Shown here one piece after another: positions 33,227-44,384 of a stretch of 64,000 nt of DNA. The stretch is from Neovahlkampfia damariscottae (taxonomy: Eukaryota; Heterolobosea; Selenaionea; Neovahlkampfiida; Neovahlkampfiidae): the NCBI GenBank assembly GCA_016618085.1, contig JABLTG010000055.1:1-64000 (forward strand), read 5' to 3'. A model generated the notes under the pieces. That model saw only the letters and a list, made by a program, of their open reading frames with translations. It was not told the DNA's origin and did no database searches. Made by a program: the position numbers and the translations under genes. Each line of letters begins with the position of its first letter. Within the stretch, counting starts at the first letter, position 1.

Positions 33227-33646
33227 TTATATATTCTGTTTATCTAATATTTCATTTACAAATTCTGTTATGATTTGTTGGGTGATCTCAAAAAAATCTT
33301 CATCGTAATATTGGATTGTTTCAATCAAAAAAAAAATGAAAAATAATAATCCATTAACAAAGAGAATGATCAAATAAATTGGATAATTCAAAAATAAAAA
33401 ATTAATGTATAAAGCTATTAAACTACTAATTGTTGTGAGGTTTTTTATTTTTCATTACTAGACAATGAGATTTTGAACTTGATTGTTTGGTAAATTTCTC
33501 GAAATTAAATCAAAAAAATTGAGAGGCAAAGAATGCAATTCTTGGAGTTTTTTTATTACTGTATAACGAATAATGATACTTTCATTACGTTTCAATGGTC
33601 TTATTGAATTTGAATTCAAAACTTGGAAAATTGATGATGGTTTCAT
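33227..33646 (-). CDS. Small two-pass membrane protein, unknown
   Basis: Two exons, 33646-33459 and 33425-33227, encode 128 residues. A polar N-terminal half (MKPSSIFQVLNSNSIRPL...) is followed by one long or two adjacent hydrophobic helices (SLIALYINFLFL, YLIILFVNGLLFFIFFLI) and an acidic C-terminus. No family recognised. Converges with the desaturase, 6 bases from its stop. Confidence 0.55.
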
Positions 33647-33897
33647 TTTGAATTTTTTTTTGATCTCAACATCGTATGAAATTTAGTCTAAATATAGAGA
33701 AAATGAGTATTGATTAATTTAGTAGTTTCAGGTTTTTTAAATAGTTTAAATCCATTTTTGATCTTTCTGAAGCCTTCATTTGACTTTTATGATTTGTTGT
33801 TAATATCATTGGCTATAAACGATCGGTAAAAGATTTTAAGAATTACTTTAAGTGTTTGGTTTCTATTATTAATAATATTGAAATCTTCGTCGATCAC

Positions 33898-34131
33898 TGT
33901 GACAGTAGTAGATGTGAAAAGTCCGGACGGCGATTTAACTTTTTTTAATTTTCACCCCCAAGGAAGTAAAAAAAGACCATTTTCGCAGATTTTTCATTTT
34001 TTTTGACCAATTCCCCCGATATCCCCTGAGTCATTTTCATGCCAGCTCACGCCTCAACTCGGCGGTTTTTTTGCATTTGAAAATTTTATTTACCTTCTTA
34101 CTTTTTGTTATCCATAATTTTTCATTTTGGT
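33898..34131 (+). repeat. Left terminal inverted repeat
   Basis: Pairs with 34553-34772 on the opposite strand; shared blocks include the tract around AACTTTTTTTAATTTTCACC, CACGCCTCAACTCGGCGG and the inner GTTATCCATAATTTT. Differences are scattered, as expected of an old copy. Confidence 0.8.
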
Positions 34132-34552
34132 TCTGAAATTTTGTTGGTCGTTATATTGCTTTTTGGTTGGTCCAATTTTATGGGCAATAAAAACAATGGA
34201 GATTCATATTATATGGATGTTATGGTATATAATCGTTTTAAAATACATGAATACCAATATATTTTAAATGTAATTGATACCAATAGTCGTTATGTTGCTT
34301 CAAGGGCATTAATGAATATGAAATTAAAAGAAAGCAACTTATCGAAGGCTTATGGAATAATTTTTTGAAAATATTCAATACTACAGATGAATAATTTATT
34401 GTTTTAGATTCCAAAACAAAGGATGTAGACCAATCAAAACCCTCGAAACCTCCAAATTAAAAGATTCAACTCGTAGTTTTTGTTATCCATAATTTTAGAC
34501 CAACAAAGTCCCAATATGATGGACCAATAAAAGAGGACAACCAGGCAATAAA

Positions 34553-34772
34553 ATTATGGATAACAAAGTAAGAAGCTGAATAAAATTTTCAAATGACAAA
34601 AAACCGCCGAGTTGAGGCGTGAGATGGTATGAAAATGGCTCTGGAGGTATGGGGGATTTGGTCAAAAAAAATAAAAAATCCTCAAAAATGGTCTTTTTTA
34701 TTCCCTTGGGGGTGAAAATTAAAAAAAGTTAAATTCCCAGCCGGACCTTCTGCTTCTACTACTTGTGTCACA
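34553..34772 (-). repeat. Right terminal inverted repeat
   Basis: Reverse-complement partner of 33898-34131. Its G/C-richer blocks stand out from the AT-rich neighbourhood. Confidence 0.8.
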
Positions 34773-34985
34773 TACATATGTATTATGTATTAAGTTAATA
34801 AAAATTAACTTACAAATCAAACAACAAAGCAACTTCTTTTTCATACTTGTATATGGATTGAAATGCAACATTTCCTGCTGGAATCCATAAACTGAAAAAT
34901 AAATTTCATCAATTTGAACTTTTGTGAAATTGAACTCTCGAGTTCTAATAGTGTCAAACATAAACCTAAGTATTCAAATTGTGTA

Positions 34986-35513
34986 ATGAGATTCTTTTGC
35001 CCCAACTTTATGGCTCGAGATATTCGTGATCCATGGTATCAAATTCCTTATATCATTAGTTTCGATGCCTTGGACACATGGGGTGTAAAAAATACCTCTT
35101 TTTTCAATTTTCTTTTTTAAGTGACTATATCAGATAGAATTATTGTTCTTTTGATTTTTTATGCTGCTTGGTGTTTTTCATATTTGTTGCTTTTTGTCAA
35201 TCTTTTCCTTGATTGGTTTTATTTTCTCAAGAATGCCAAAGACCACGAGGTCATGTTGATCAAAGAGACATCATGTTTTAAGTTTTTCTTTTTGTGGTCA
35301 AATAATATAATTTTGTCGTCATGTTGGTTGGAAACTGAGGATGATTTCATTGGCCAAATGTCAAAACCAAAAACAAAGTGGACTAACGAGTTGGCAAAAG
35401 AAATTTTTTTCTCTCAACCAGCATTGTATATTGGAATCGGCTATGTATTCATTATGGTATTGTCAAAATTATTCAAACCAAAGAAAATCATCTCAGATGC
35501 ACTTATGAAGTAA
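34986..35513 (+). CDS. Multipass membrane protein, unknown, possibly truncated
   Basis: Two exons, 34986-35082 and 35122-35513, encode 162 residues. It begins MRFFCPNFMARDIRDPWYQ, has one strong hydrophobic region after the intron (VLLIFYAAWCFSYLLLFVNLFL) and another near the end (ALYIGIGYVFIMVLSKLF), with KPKTKWTNELAKE between. It lies just downstream of the inverted-repeat element, and hydrophobic open frames also lie upstream of that element (about 33746-33897), so it may be the 3' half of a gene split by the insertion. No family recognised. Confidence 0.5.
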
Positions 35514-35559
35514 AAAAAAAATAAATTCAAAAAAAACAGTCCAATTATGATTCTATAAC

Positions 35560-35840
35560 GTTATATGCGTACTCATGAATGTATTTATATTTATTATTTA
35601 TTCTGCTTTCGCTTTATGGCGAACACATTTTCGATACGGTTGTTATTTGCACTTGTGATGCAAACTTTATTTTTATTCAAAAGTATTTGGATTATTGGAT
35701 AGATTAATTACTGGATTACACTTGTGGAATCAAGCATACATGCTTGTGTTCTGTGATATTGCAAGAGAAAGATTTGTATGGTGTGGACTGACTTTACCAA
35801 TGTTACTCAATATTTTTCATACCAATGTATTCTGAAATAA
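35560..35840 (+). pseudogene. Degraded coding remnant
   Basis: One frame reads FGLLDRLITGLHLWNQAYM and then DIARERFVWCGLTLP before TGA at about 35838, with coding-like composition. It is preceded in the same frame by a stop (near 35660) and has no usable ATG, so it looks like a worn fragment of a gene, perhaps another piece of the neighbouring membrane-protein locus. Confidence 0.3.
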
Positions 35841-36022
35841 ATTGATGATTATTCTCAATAAATTTTTTTACTATGGATTGACAGCTGCTGGATACAAATC
35901 AAAGTGGAAAATTTTAATTAATTAATCATTGGTAGTCGTTGCCACTAGGACCAATAAATTTTCAGTATATTTATTTAGAAGGAAATAAAACAATTTGATT
36001 GGGCCCCGCACGTACAACAATA

Positions 36023-36803
36023 ATGACTGAAGAAATTGTAGAACAACAAACAATCAATAACACAGCACGGAATTGCTTCTTTGCTTCAAGTGATGGAGTT
36101 GCAATCAGAAGCATAGTAGATATCAAGGAAAAACTATATGGAATGAACGTGGTGAACAAATACAGAGCTACTTTCACAGATGGTAAAAAAATCTTGTGTG
36201 TAGAAGATTCGAATTGTTTGGGAAGAGAGTTTTTCGGAAACGGTGGATGGTAAAAAAAATTTGAAATTCACACAACAATTTCTAGTTTCACAATTCATAT
36301 TCTTAATGAAGAAGATAAAAAGGAAATGTTAACTTTTACAAAAAATTTTGATCTTTATTTTCCTTCAATTCATGTTTATGACACATCTTCAAAAAAAAAA
36401 AAATATCTTGGAAAGGTGAAACAAAGACTTGCTTGTTTCTCAACAGAATTCAGTATTCTTGATGAAAAAGGAAAAGAAATTTACCATTTAAAAGGACCTG
36501 CCTAATTCGGTTTTGAAAATTTTTTGACATTTCATTTAGGTATTGCCAAAGTCTTTTTCAATCCTCGAAAATGGACAAAGTAATAGAAAAAAGTTGTATT
36601 AATATTTTTCGTTTTCTTTAGAAGTAGGTGTTATTAAAGATGAATTTACTGGACTTGTGAAAGAATATTTAACTGACAAAGACAACTTTGGGGTTCAGTT
36701 TCCAAGTAGTGCAACCTTCACGAAGAAATGCATCATATTAGGAGCTGCATTTCTTATTAGCTACAACTTATTTGGACACAGAATAAGTGATGAAAAAGAA
36801 TAA
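36023..36803 (+). CDS. Phospholipid scramblase family protein
   Basis: Four exons, 36023-36249, 36286-36499, 36540-36579 and 36622-36803, encode 220 residues. Scramblases collapse phospholipid asymmetry in response to calcium. The family pattern is present in order: a beta-barrel half with VYDTSSKKKKYLGKVKQR, EFSILDEKGKEIYHLKGP, then after a short exon GQKVGVIKDEFTGL, the calcium-loop region YLTDKDNFGVQFP and the buried C-terminal helix CIILGAAFLISYN. The N-terminal half is related to LURP-one folds. To keep the frame, intron 2 must start with GC (36500-36501) and end with AG, a rare GC-AG intron. TGATTGG at 35996-36002 lies 20 bases before the ATG. Confidence 0.82.
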
Positions 36804-37059
36804 TAAACTCTATTTATTTACAACAGCAGTTTTTCCTCTGGATAAAGTCCTAAGTCTTCACTCTCTTGTTCTTCCATTTGCTGTTTGAAAAAGTACCATG
36901 GTTTTCTCAACCAATCAAAAAATGAAAAATTCTAATTTTCAATAAACGAGTTTTTCGTTGAGGACCAATCAAAACAGAGAATTACAAGAAAGAAGAGAAG
37001 ACGATGAGAATCAATGAACAACACAACTGAACGTTCTCTTTGAATACAAAACCTCCAAA
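36804..37059. other. Intergenic with short coding-like tail
   Basis: On the minus strand, about 36905-36817, a frame reads NFSFFDWLRKPWYFFKQQMEE and ends EEKLLL followed by TAA; it looks like the 3' exon of a small gene but has no ATG of useful length. Two CCAATCA copies (36904-36910 and 36964-36970, approximate to one or two bases) suggest at least one small promoter here. Confidence 0.25.
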
Positions 37060-37290
37060 AGATTGTTGAAGAAGAATTAAAAGGATGTTGTGCTGTTTAT
37101 TGGAAAAATAAAAAAAACAAGAAGAATTTTTTTTCTTTACTGGATAAGGTTAATACAGCATGAAAATCACCTCAATTTTTCATACCAGAGCCACGAATTA
37201 TATTTAAAAGAAGGAGACTCAAACCTTCATTTAAGAGATGATTTTTTTCAACAAGGAGGAACATCTCAAACCTTCACTTGTTGGAAATGA
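37060..37290 (+). CDS. Short two-exon coding-like segment, start unknown
   Basis: A plus-strand frame reads KIVEEELKGCCAVYWKN and, after a probable 40-base GT-AG intron (about 37149-37188), continues SHELYLKEGDSNLHLRDDFF and ends TFTCWK. The two parts join in frame. I could not find a start exon that joins correctly; the gene may be degraded or its first exon unusually short. Confidence 0.25.
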
Positions 37291-37377
37291 TCATTCAAAG
37301 TTGTTTCCAACTTTGATGGCATATTTCAACCATTATTTGAATGTTTTTTTTTAGAAAGGTCCATTCAAAACTTTCAA

Positions 37378-37510
37378 CTATAATTTTATTTTTCTTTGTT
37401 ACTCTTTTATTTTTTTATTTATTTTTATTCTTTTATTTTTATTTATTTTTAATTCTTTTTTATTTATTTATTTTTATTCTTTTATTTTTTTTTTTTTAAT
37501 TATTTTTTAT
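37378..37510. repeat. T-rich microsatellite (TTTAT-like)
   Basis: A stretch made almost only of T and A in irregular TTTTATTT and TTATTTATT units with occasional C. Probably slippage-prone non-coding DNA. Confidence 0.7.
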
Positions 37511-38070
37511 TAAGTGATAATAAATGATTTAATTTCTATTTCTTAATTTTTTATTTCTTCACCACTACTACAAAATGATTTTGATTTTGATGATGAAAAG
37601 ATAATACAATCTTTTGTGATAATGATTTTGATGACGAGATTTTAACACAAACGTAAAATGAATGTTATAGAAATTTGATTGGTCCGGAGTTTATTGGTTC
37701 AAAAAAAAAATTTAGTCAAACTTATTTTTTTATTGATAAAATCGCCTTTAAAGTTGAAAATTCACACATTTTTTTCTTCGGAATTTGTTAATAAAATCAA
37801 CAGGACAACTGGGCAGGAAAAAAGTCGTTCAAAATGAGCCTGGGCAACAGGGTGCCTGGGCTGGGTTCCAGCGACAGGTCAATTTTTGTTTGTCTTGTGC
37901 TCATTAATGTTGATGTTCAAAATTGAAAATTAAAATCATGCATTTATTGATTGAATATATATACAAAACACATCCAGATAAATAAAATTTATCAGAACTT
38001 TCAGAGATGAAAAAAATAAGAATAAAGCAATTTCCAAGGGGAAATTTGTTATTTCCGAAATGATAATCAG
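37511..38070. other. Intergenic with a GC-rich island
   Basis: No gene seen. Bases 37800-37885 are strikingly GC-rich for this genome (GAGCCTGGGCAACAGGG, TGCCTGGGCTGGGTTCCAGC), with a small CTGG-GTT-CCAG hairpin and repeated CCTGGGC. This could be a structured RNA or foreign DNA. TGATTGG occurs at about 37678. Confidence 0.4.
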
Positions 38071-38545
38071 TCATTCAAACAACAGAGGTTTAATTTTCTT
38101 CAAATCTTGATTTTCACTTAAAAGCGTTGACAAATAATCATATCCTTCTAGTTTCAATTTTGAATCTTGATTTATTTTAATTTAGTTCTTTTGCTGAAAG
38201 GATAAATCAATTATTTTCTCATGGTTGAAGTGGCAAACCCATCACTCAAGTTTTCATCTTTATTGGTCAAAATATTCAATTGAAAAAGTTCAAGTATGTC
38301 CAATATTTTGATATTATGGTGTATTTGATACTATTTCAAAGTTTATTTTTCTTTATTTGACTATTTCTTCAGTTTTTTTTTCATTTTCTCTATCAATCAT
38401 CGGTAGGAATTTTTTTTGAGTCAAAAAATATGAATTATGGTACTATTTTTACCTTAGGACACGATTGAAAGAGATGTTTCGTTCTTTTTCACTGACATCA
38501 AATTTGGAAATCCATCTTTCAACTTTAGAAATATAGCCAATCAGA
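38071..38545 (-). pseudogene. Degraded multi-exon host gene
   Basis: Three coding-like pieces lie in order on the minus strand: ISKVERWISKFDVSEKER ending at a GT donor (near 38455), a middle exon with ILDILELFQLNILTNKDEN, and a last piece LEGYDYLSTLLSENQDLKKI ending in TGA at 38071. Between the last two the frame is lost by one base near an A-run (MRK followed by TAA), and no ATG joins the first piece. Either a sequencing error in the A-run or a decayed gene. Family unknown. Confidence 0.35.
38537..38543 (+). promoter_or_regulatory. CCAATCA element
   Basis: CCAATCA 58 bases before ATG 38602. It could equally serve the degraded gene on the other strand. Confidence 0.45.
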
Positions 38546-38601
38546 TCACTTATTCAAAACCGTTGACTCATCTCAAAACAAAAAAACTAACATTACAAAC
38601 G

Positions 38602-38976
38602 ATGAATAAATTATTCAAACGATTATCACTGGCAAAACGACCAGAACAAAAAAAAGAAGATGAAGTAGAAATTTCAGGTCCAACAGGATTTGTTAGGACT
38701 GTTCGAGGATCTTTGAATAGTGACGGTGATTTATTAGGTCAAGAAGATTTACTAAAAGCTATGGAAGAAGCCTTAGCAAATAATCAACCAATATCATATG
38801 ACACCTTATTAGCATTAAAACCTGTACAAAATCAATCGACACCAAAACCAGAACAAAAAAAAGAAAAGAGAAAATCATCATTGACTGAATTATCACAAGA
38901 ACAAGACGAAGAAGAAGAAAATCCAGTTCTTCGAAAATTACAAGAACAAAAAGAAAGAGAATCAAAAAAAGAATGA
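38602..38976 (+). CDS. Small CRIB-like protein
   Basis: A 124-residue hydrophilic protein. Near residue 25 it has EISGPTGFVRTVRGSLNSDG, which follows the p21-binding (CRIB) consensus I-S-x-P-x-x-F-x-H-x-x-H-V-G in spacing but has Arg where the two His should be. The next residues (LLGQEDLLKAMEEAL) fit the short helix after CRIB. The rest is charged and coiled. A Cdc42/Rac effector role is an inference; a RhoGEF gene occurs in the same window. The frame opens upstream only at a TTG. Confidence 0.45.
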   Translation: MNKLFKRLSLAKRPEQKKEDEVEISGPTGFVRTVRGSLNSDGDLLGQEDLLKAMEEALANNQPISYDTLLALKPVQNQSTPKPEQKKEKRKSSLTELSQEQDEEEENPVLRKLQEQKERESKKE

Positions 38977-39038
38977 AAAAAAAAATAATTTTTTCAACAA
39001 TAGAAAACAAAGAATTCTATTTGTTATTTTTGTAAACT

Positions 39039-40383
39039 TTAAAATAATAAATTTTCCAAAAAAGTTTCAAGTTTTTCTTTAATTTCATCTGCATTTTGTG
39101 TTTTTTGACCTTTTGAATTTTCAGGTATTGAAATACCAATATTATTACATGCTTTTATTAATTGATTATAATTTGCTTGTTTAATCCAACTTTGTGTAAA
39201 ACCTGTTAATTGACAATATTGTATTCTTGCTTTTCCAGTAAATTTCATCAAACCTTTTTGAAAAGTTTCTCTATTTTTTGATGACCATGGTTTCTGTATA
39301 TCTAAAAATTGTTGTTTTCCTTTTTTTGCTGTTTCTACCAGATTTGATAATTTTTTCAATGATTCTTCTTCTATTTTTTTTTGTTTTTCAATTTTTACAT
39401 TTCTTTCTTCAAAATAAACTTCAGGTAATTGTTTAACAATAGTTTCAACAACATTATCAATAATTATATTTCTATTTGGTTTAGCTGTTACTCCTTTATT
39501 ACAAATTGGACATTTCTTTTTTTGTTTTAAAGAATTATAAATACATTCCTGACCTAAAAAAAAAAGTTTAGAAAAAAAACGGACATTAGTGTTCTTACAG
39601 AAAGTATGAGAACATGGTTGGATTGCAGTTGCTTTATGAATCAATTGTTTACAGATTTCACATTCAAATTTAGAACATAACTCTTTAAATTTAGAGTCCA
39701 AAATAATGTTTGAACTTGAAACAGAAATTTCGTTTTTTTTTTCTGTTTGGTTAGGTTTTATAGTGGAATTTGTTATAATATTAATAGTTGGTGGAATCAT
39801 ACTCTTTCTTTCCAAGGTTTCTGTTTTTTGTATTTTTAAATCTTTTTCTTCTAGTTGTGATTCTCTTTGACGTTTTAATAAATTTCTATCATTCTCTTTT
39901 TCAAATTTATAAATTATAATATTTTTTCCAAAATTCTTATTCAGTTCTGTTGGTATATCTTCAGTTCCTTCTAACTTTGTAAATGCTCCTCCTTCTTTTA
40001 ATTTATTTCCACCAAAATGAATAATATCACCACATCTTAGAAATTTAATTTTAGTTTTTTTACTTCAACTCTGCGTGACTAACTTTTATGTTATTTATAA
40101 AAGTTCCATTCAAAGATCGAATGTCGAAAATTTTGGTTATATTTGAATCAAAATCATGTAAAATTTGAGCGTGGTTTCTTGAAATCATCTGTGGAAATAT
40201 CATAGAATCTATTTTTCTGAAGAAAAAATTTAAAAAAAAAATTTGCGCAAACAAATCCGCAGTTTGATTTCTTCCAATAGAAGTAAATGAGTTTTGTAAT
40301 TCAAATTCTGAAGGTAGATTACAATGATGTTCTGGATTCATCAAAATCAATTTCCCAAAAGATTTTTGTTTTTCCTTGGTCAT
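39039..40383 (-). CDS. FHA-RING ubiquitin ligase (CHFR/RNF8-like)
   Basis: Four exons, 40383-40253, 40216-40064, 40035-39599 and 39553-39039, encode 411 residues. The FHA domain binds phosphothreonine: GRN...ADLKIDSMIFPQMISRNHAQI and SLNGTFINN are its signature (G-R, S-R-x-H, N-G-T). A long charged linker leads to a C3HC4 RING (CEICKQLIHKATAIQPCSHTFC, ECIYNSL, CPIC) whose middle is split by an intron. The family role is checkpoint or DNA-damage signalling by ubiquitination. The C-terminal 180 residues (PWSSKNRETFQKGLMKF ... SKGQKTQNADEIKEKL) match nothing I know. CCAATCA in gene sense lies at 40430-40424, 40 bases upstream. Confidence 0.83.
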
Positions 40384-40485
40384 CAAATCACTCTCTTTGG
40401 TTTGTTGGAAATCTTTGGTGATTTGATTGGTTACTCAGTTTCCAATTTGTGGTTGCAAAAAAAAAAAAAAAAATAATTAAAACTT

Positions 40486-43400
40486 TTATTCTTCAAAAAG
40501 AATATCAGAAGAATGAAGATCTGGGATTAATTTTTCAATTTCATCTTCTTCATCGTGAAATTCAAATTGATGTGGATATTTTCTACCTAAGAAAAGACCT
40601 TTTCCTAAATAATCTGTAATATTTTCAAAACCTCCATCTTTTCCAACATCTCTTCTTTGAGAAATAAAATCATCTTGAGATTTTCCTTCACCACTTAATT
40701 CTTTATATTTTCTTCTTTGATTCAAATCTCTATCCCAACATTTTGGACAATGTTCATCTGTGGCACAACGAAGATGAAATGAATGTTTACACATGAAATG
40801 AACAGTTGGTAACTCTAAAGGAAGAGCACATTTTGAACATTTTTGAGCAGCACATACAGTTGCAGTAGTAATAGCTTCTTCAATTTCTGATCTTAATTTT
40901 GTTGTTTCTGTATGATTTGCTTTAATTGATTCATTATTTTCTTCAGTTTTCTTAATCAATTGTCTTGTTTTTCTTGAGAAATAATCTTTTATAAGTTTAA
41001 TTTTAACACCTGTTCCTTCTTTTGGTTGATATCCTTCATAAGAAGGTAATAAAACATCAATCACTTCAATAGGTGATAAAATTTCTTCATCTTCTACATC
41101 TTTAATAATATCTTTAATATGTTCATCAACAATATTAATATCATATTTTGAAATAATTCTTCTTTCAACAAAATATTGAAGTGCCCATAAATACATGTAT
41201 GAATCAGAATGTTGAGAATCTATCCAATTTGTATTTTTATTTAATGGATTTGGTTTCTTTGATAAATCACGTAATGATTTTTTAATCATTTCATAATTAT
41301 TAATATCCATATAATACTTTATAATATCATAAAATAAACCCAATTTTTCAAAAATGTGTAAAACACCAGGAATGAAATTTTTTGATTGACATAATATTAA
41401 TGCATGAAGTAAATTTGGATAATCATCTTCTACATCTTGATTTTGATTTGATTTTAAATCACCACGAATATAAACATATTTGGCATCTGTAAGACTTAAT
41501 AAATGAAGTATTTTATCTTCATAACTCATTTTATGAAGTTCATCATTTGGTGGAAATATATCATATAATGTTTCATATTCAACTGATCTTTTAAATTGTG
41601 TAATAATTGATGCAAATGGATTTTTTATAATTTTCTTTTTTTGTTCAATTATTTTTTCTTCTTCTTCTTCTTCATCAGCTTCTTCTTTATGTGAAGTTAA
41701 ATCAGGTGGTGCATAACATCCAGATGGTACATATATATTTTTACCTTTGAATAATTCCCAATATTCTAAATATAATTCAAGTAATGTATTATAAACTAAA
41801 GGTGAAAGAATTGAACGATCTTTTTTTAGTTCAGTGTGTAATTTCTTAAATGTATGATTTCCATCAATTCTTTCAATTACATTTTCTAAAAATACCATTA
41901 ACCAATATCTTTGTGTTAAATATCCACTAATAAAATGATCAGGACTTATAAATTTTGGTGTATATTCTTTTTCATGAATGACTGCTTCTACTTCTTCTAA
42001 ATCTTCATATTCTCCAAAAATACCTTGTTTTATAACTTTTTGTACTTTTTTTACAACTCTTGTTCCTCCTGTACCTGTTGATTCAAAAGAAAGACTGGAA
42101 TTTGCATCTAATTCTCTTGGTCCTAAATATTTGATACTAGTTGGATAATAAGCAACACATAATCTAATTAATAAATTTGTTGTTTGTTTTGGATATTTTT
42201 GAATGAATACAGGAGAATATTTTTTCATGAATTGAACAGCCTAAAAACAAGTTATTAATTTTTTTTTTTTTACATCTTCGTATTCTAATGATTCAACATA
42301 TTGCAAAGCAACTAAATAAGGTGGTTCTGTTTTTGAATCTGGATAATCTTCTAAATGGATTTTGATATACCATTCATGAGCTCTTACTTTTTTAGCTAAA
42401 CTTGTTGCTTGTTGAAGGTAACCAAAATCTCTCATTGCTCTAATAGTAGCATCTGCATCAACTTTTGAACCATATTTCTTGTATTGTTTTAAAAAAAAAT
42501 ACTTCTTCTTACTTCAATAAAATTTTCTAAATTTTCTTCAACTTCAATACGAATATTTGGTTCTTTTGTGAAGAATTTAATAAAAAGAACAGTATGTTCA
42601 GGATTATGTTTTCCTTTATCATGTAAAATCTTTTTATAAAAATTAAAAATAATTAATTTGTTTTACGTCTAAATATTTTAAAAGATGTTTGTTGTCAACA
42701 GCTTTAAGAAATTTTCTAATTGTATATGAAGGTTCAAGAGTACCAATAGTATTTGCATAATGAACAATAGCTTCTGAGTAATTTTCAACATTAAATTCAT
42801 AATCACCATATTGACGTTCAATTTCAACCATGACCTCCTTTGAAGATTTTGAATCTTCAGCAATTTTCAAAGCATTTTCAAAACGAGCATTTTGAACTAA
42901 AATTTCAATCTTTTGTCTATCGGCCTTTTCTTCAAATTGTATAACTGAAAATGAATTACTTTTATCTTTAATGATTAAATATAAATATTGTTGTTCTTTG
43001 ATAATATCAACAACTTCTGAATCTGGTTCTAAAGCATATGAAAAAGTTTGAATTTGATGCTCTAAAAAGTATGCTCTTAAAAGTTGATTCTTTGGTTCAT
43101 TGTGTACAACAATTAAATAATCATCATGACCATTGTTACTTCTAAACCATGAAACTGAAGCTTTTTCATTAAGACAAGGTACACTATATTTATGTAAAAC
43201 ACCTTTTTTATCTTTATATTGTTTCCATTTGTCTTTATTTTCAGGTCCATAAAATAAAATTTCCTAAATGAAGTTTATGTTAAATTTTTTTTTTTTTACG
43301 TTATCTGTAGCCATAACAAAACGGTCCCATTTGTAATCACTTTTAGAATGTTGATCTCTATAGTTTCTACTAACAGTGCACATATCATCATCACAACCAC

Positions 43401-44220
43401 GTTGGTCATCCCATTCAACAAGTTTCAAACCTATAAAAGTACCAGGATTATCACATTTATAAACCATAGAATCTGTTGTAATAAATAAAGACATAGCAGG
43501 GCCCCAATCTGATTTTCTTGCAACGAATGCTATACCTGTAATTTGTGAACCAATTTGTACATTTGTATAAACAGGTTTTTGTTTGAATAAATCACCTTGA
43601 ATTAATATAACTTTACCATCTAATTCTGAATCAGTATTTGAGTTTATAGCACATGCAATACAGTGGTCATCTGGTGAAACATCAAATGCAACAATCTTTG
43701 AAATCAAAAGTTAGTTTAAAATAAACAAACTTCAAAACTATGAAAATCAGGTAATCCTCTCTTTTTTATGTCATAATTTTCTTTAGTGATCAATGGAAAT
43801 TCTTGAATGACTTCTGAAAATTTATCAGAGTTAAAAACTTTGATGTAATATTGTTTTTTATAATTTTCTGTTTTTATACCAAGTGCTCCGAAAGTTTTTC
43901 CACCAACATCTACACTTGCAATTTCTTCAAAAAGTTCGTGGCATTCATGATAGTAATTTTCGTTATATGAATGAAGAACACCTCCCTTTTTACCATCATT
44001 GGCAGCAAATACTAAAGATCCTGCTCCATTTGTTGAAGCTACTACTTCTAATTCATCTCCACGTTTCTAAATATTTTTTTAATGAAAAGTAAAAAGAGTG
44101 TACATAAAGTTCTTTGAATTTATTTCTACCTGTCAAGTTTCTTTCTGGTCCAAAAAAATTAAAATACGGCCAATTTTGAATTGTATAAAGTGGATCCTCT
44201 TGGTTTGTTGTTTGAGACAT
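40486..44220 (-). CDS. VPS11: Vacuolar sorting protein VPS11
   Basis: Seven exons, 44220-44104, 44066-43731, 43695-43300, 43263-42667, 42629-42513, 42477-42274 and 42240-40486, encode 1173 residues. VPS11 is a core subunit of the HOPS and CORVET tethers for endosome-vacuole fusion. An N-terminal beta-propeller (exons 1-4) is followed by a long alpha-solenoid with clathrin-repeat-like helices (AEDSKSSKEVMVEIERQYGD region, EDYPNLLHALILCQ) and a C-terminal RING-H2 (CSKCALPLELPTVHFMCKHS, then FHLRCATDEHCPKC). It is longer than animal VPS11 (about 940) because of acidic insertions. All exons end on codon boundaries, which is unusual in this window. TGATTGG lies at 44238-44244. Confidence 0.88.
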
Positions 44221-44384
44221 TTTTTTCACTTGACAGCTGATTGGATAAAAATTGATCCAATGGTTTTGAATTTTTAATTTTTGATTGTTATTTTCATTTT
44301 TTCTACGTTTTACATTTCATTTTCAAATCCCTAAATAACGAATTTTCTGTTGATTTCATTGGATAACGAAGAAATTACTTGGAG

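Larger units (their letters stand above)
33898..34772. mobile_element. Fossil element with 230-base inverted repeats and integrase remnant
   Basis: An 875-base element bounded by imperfect terminal inverted repeats: left arm about 33898-34131, right arm about 34553-34772, beginning TGTGAC...GTAGTAGA at each end. Between them, on the plus strand, lies a short frame with YYMDVMVYNR and YILNVIDTNSRYVAS, the start of an rve-type integrase core as found in Polinton/virophage-like elements, Ginger transposons and LTR elements. It is a small deletion derivative and clearly broken; the arms have diverged noticeably, so the insertion is not recent. I see no convincing target-site duplication. Confidence 0.65.

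Noticed and set aside
37810-37870. Similarity of the GC-rich island to human Alu (GCCTGGGCAACA, GTTGCCCAGGCT)
   Set aside because: The match is short, flanks are typical of this AT-rich genome and no further Alu sequence follows. I treat it as chance, though a contamination check is easy.
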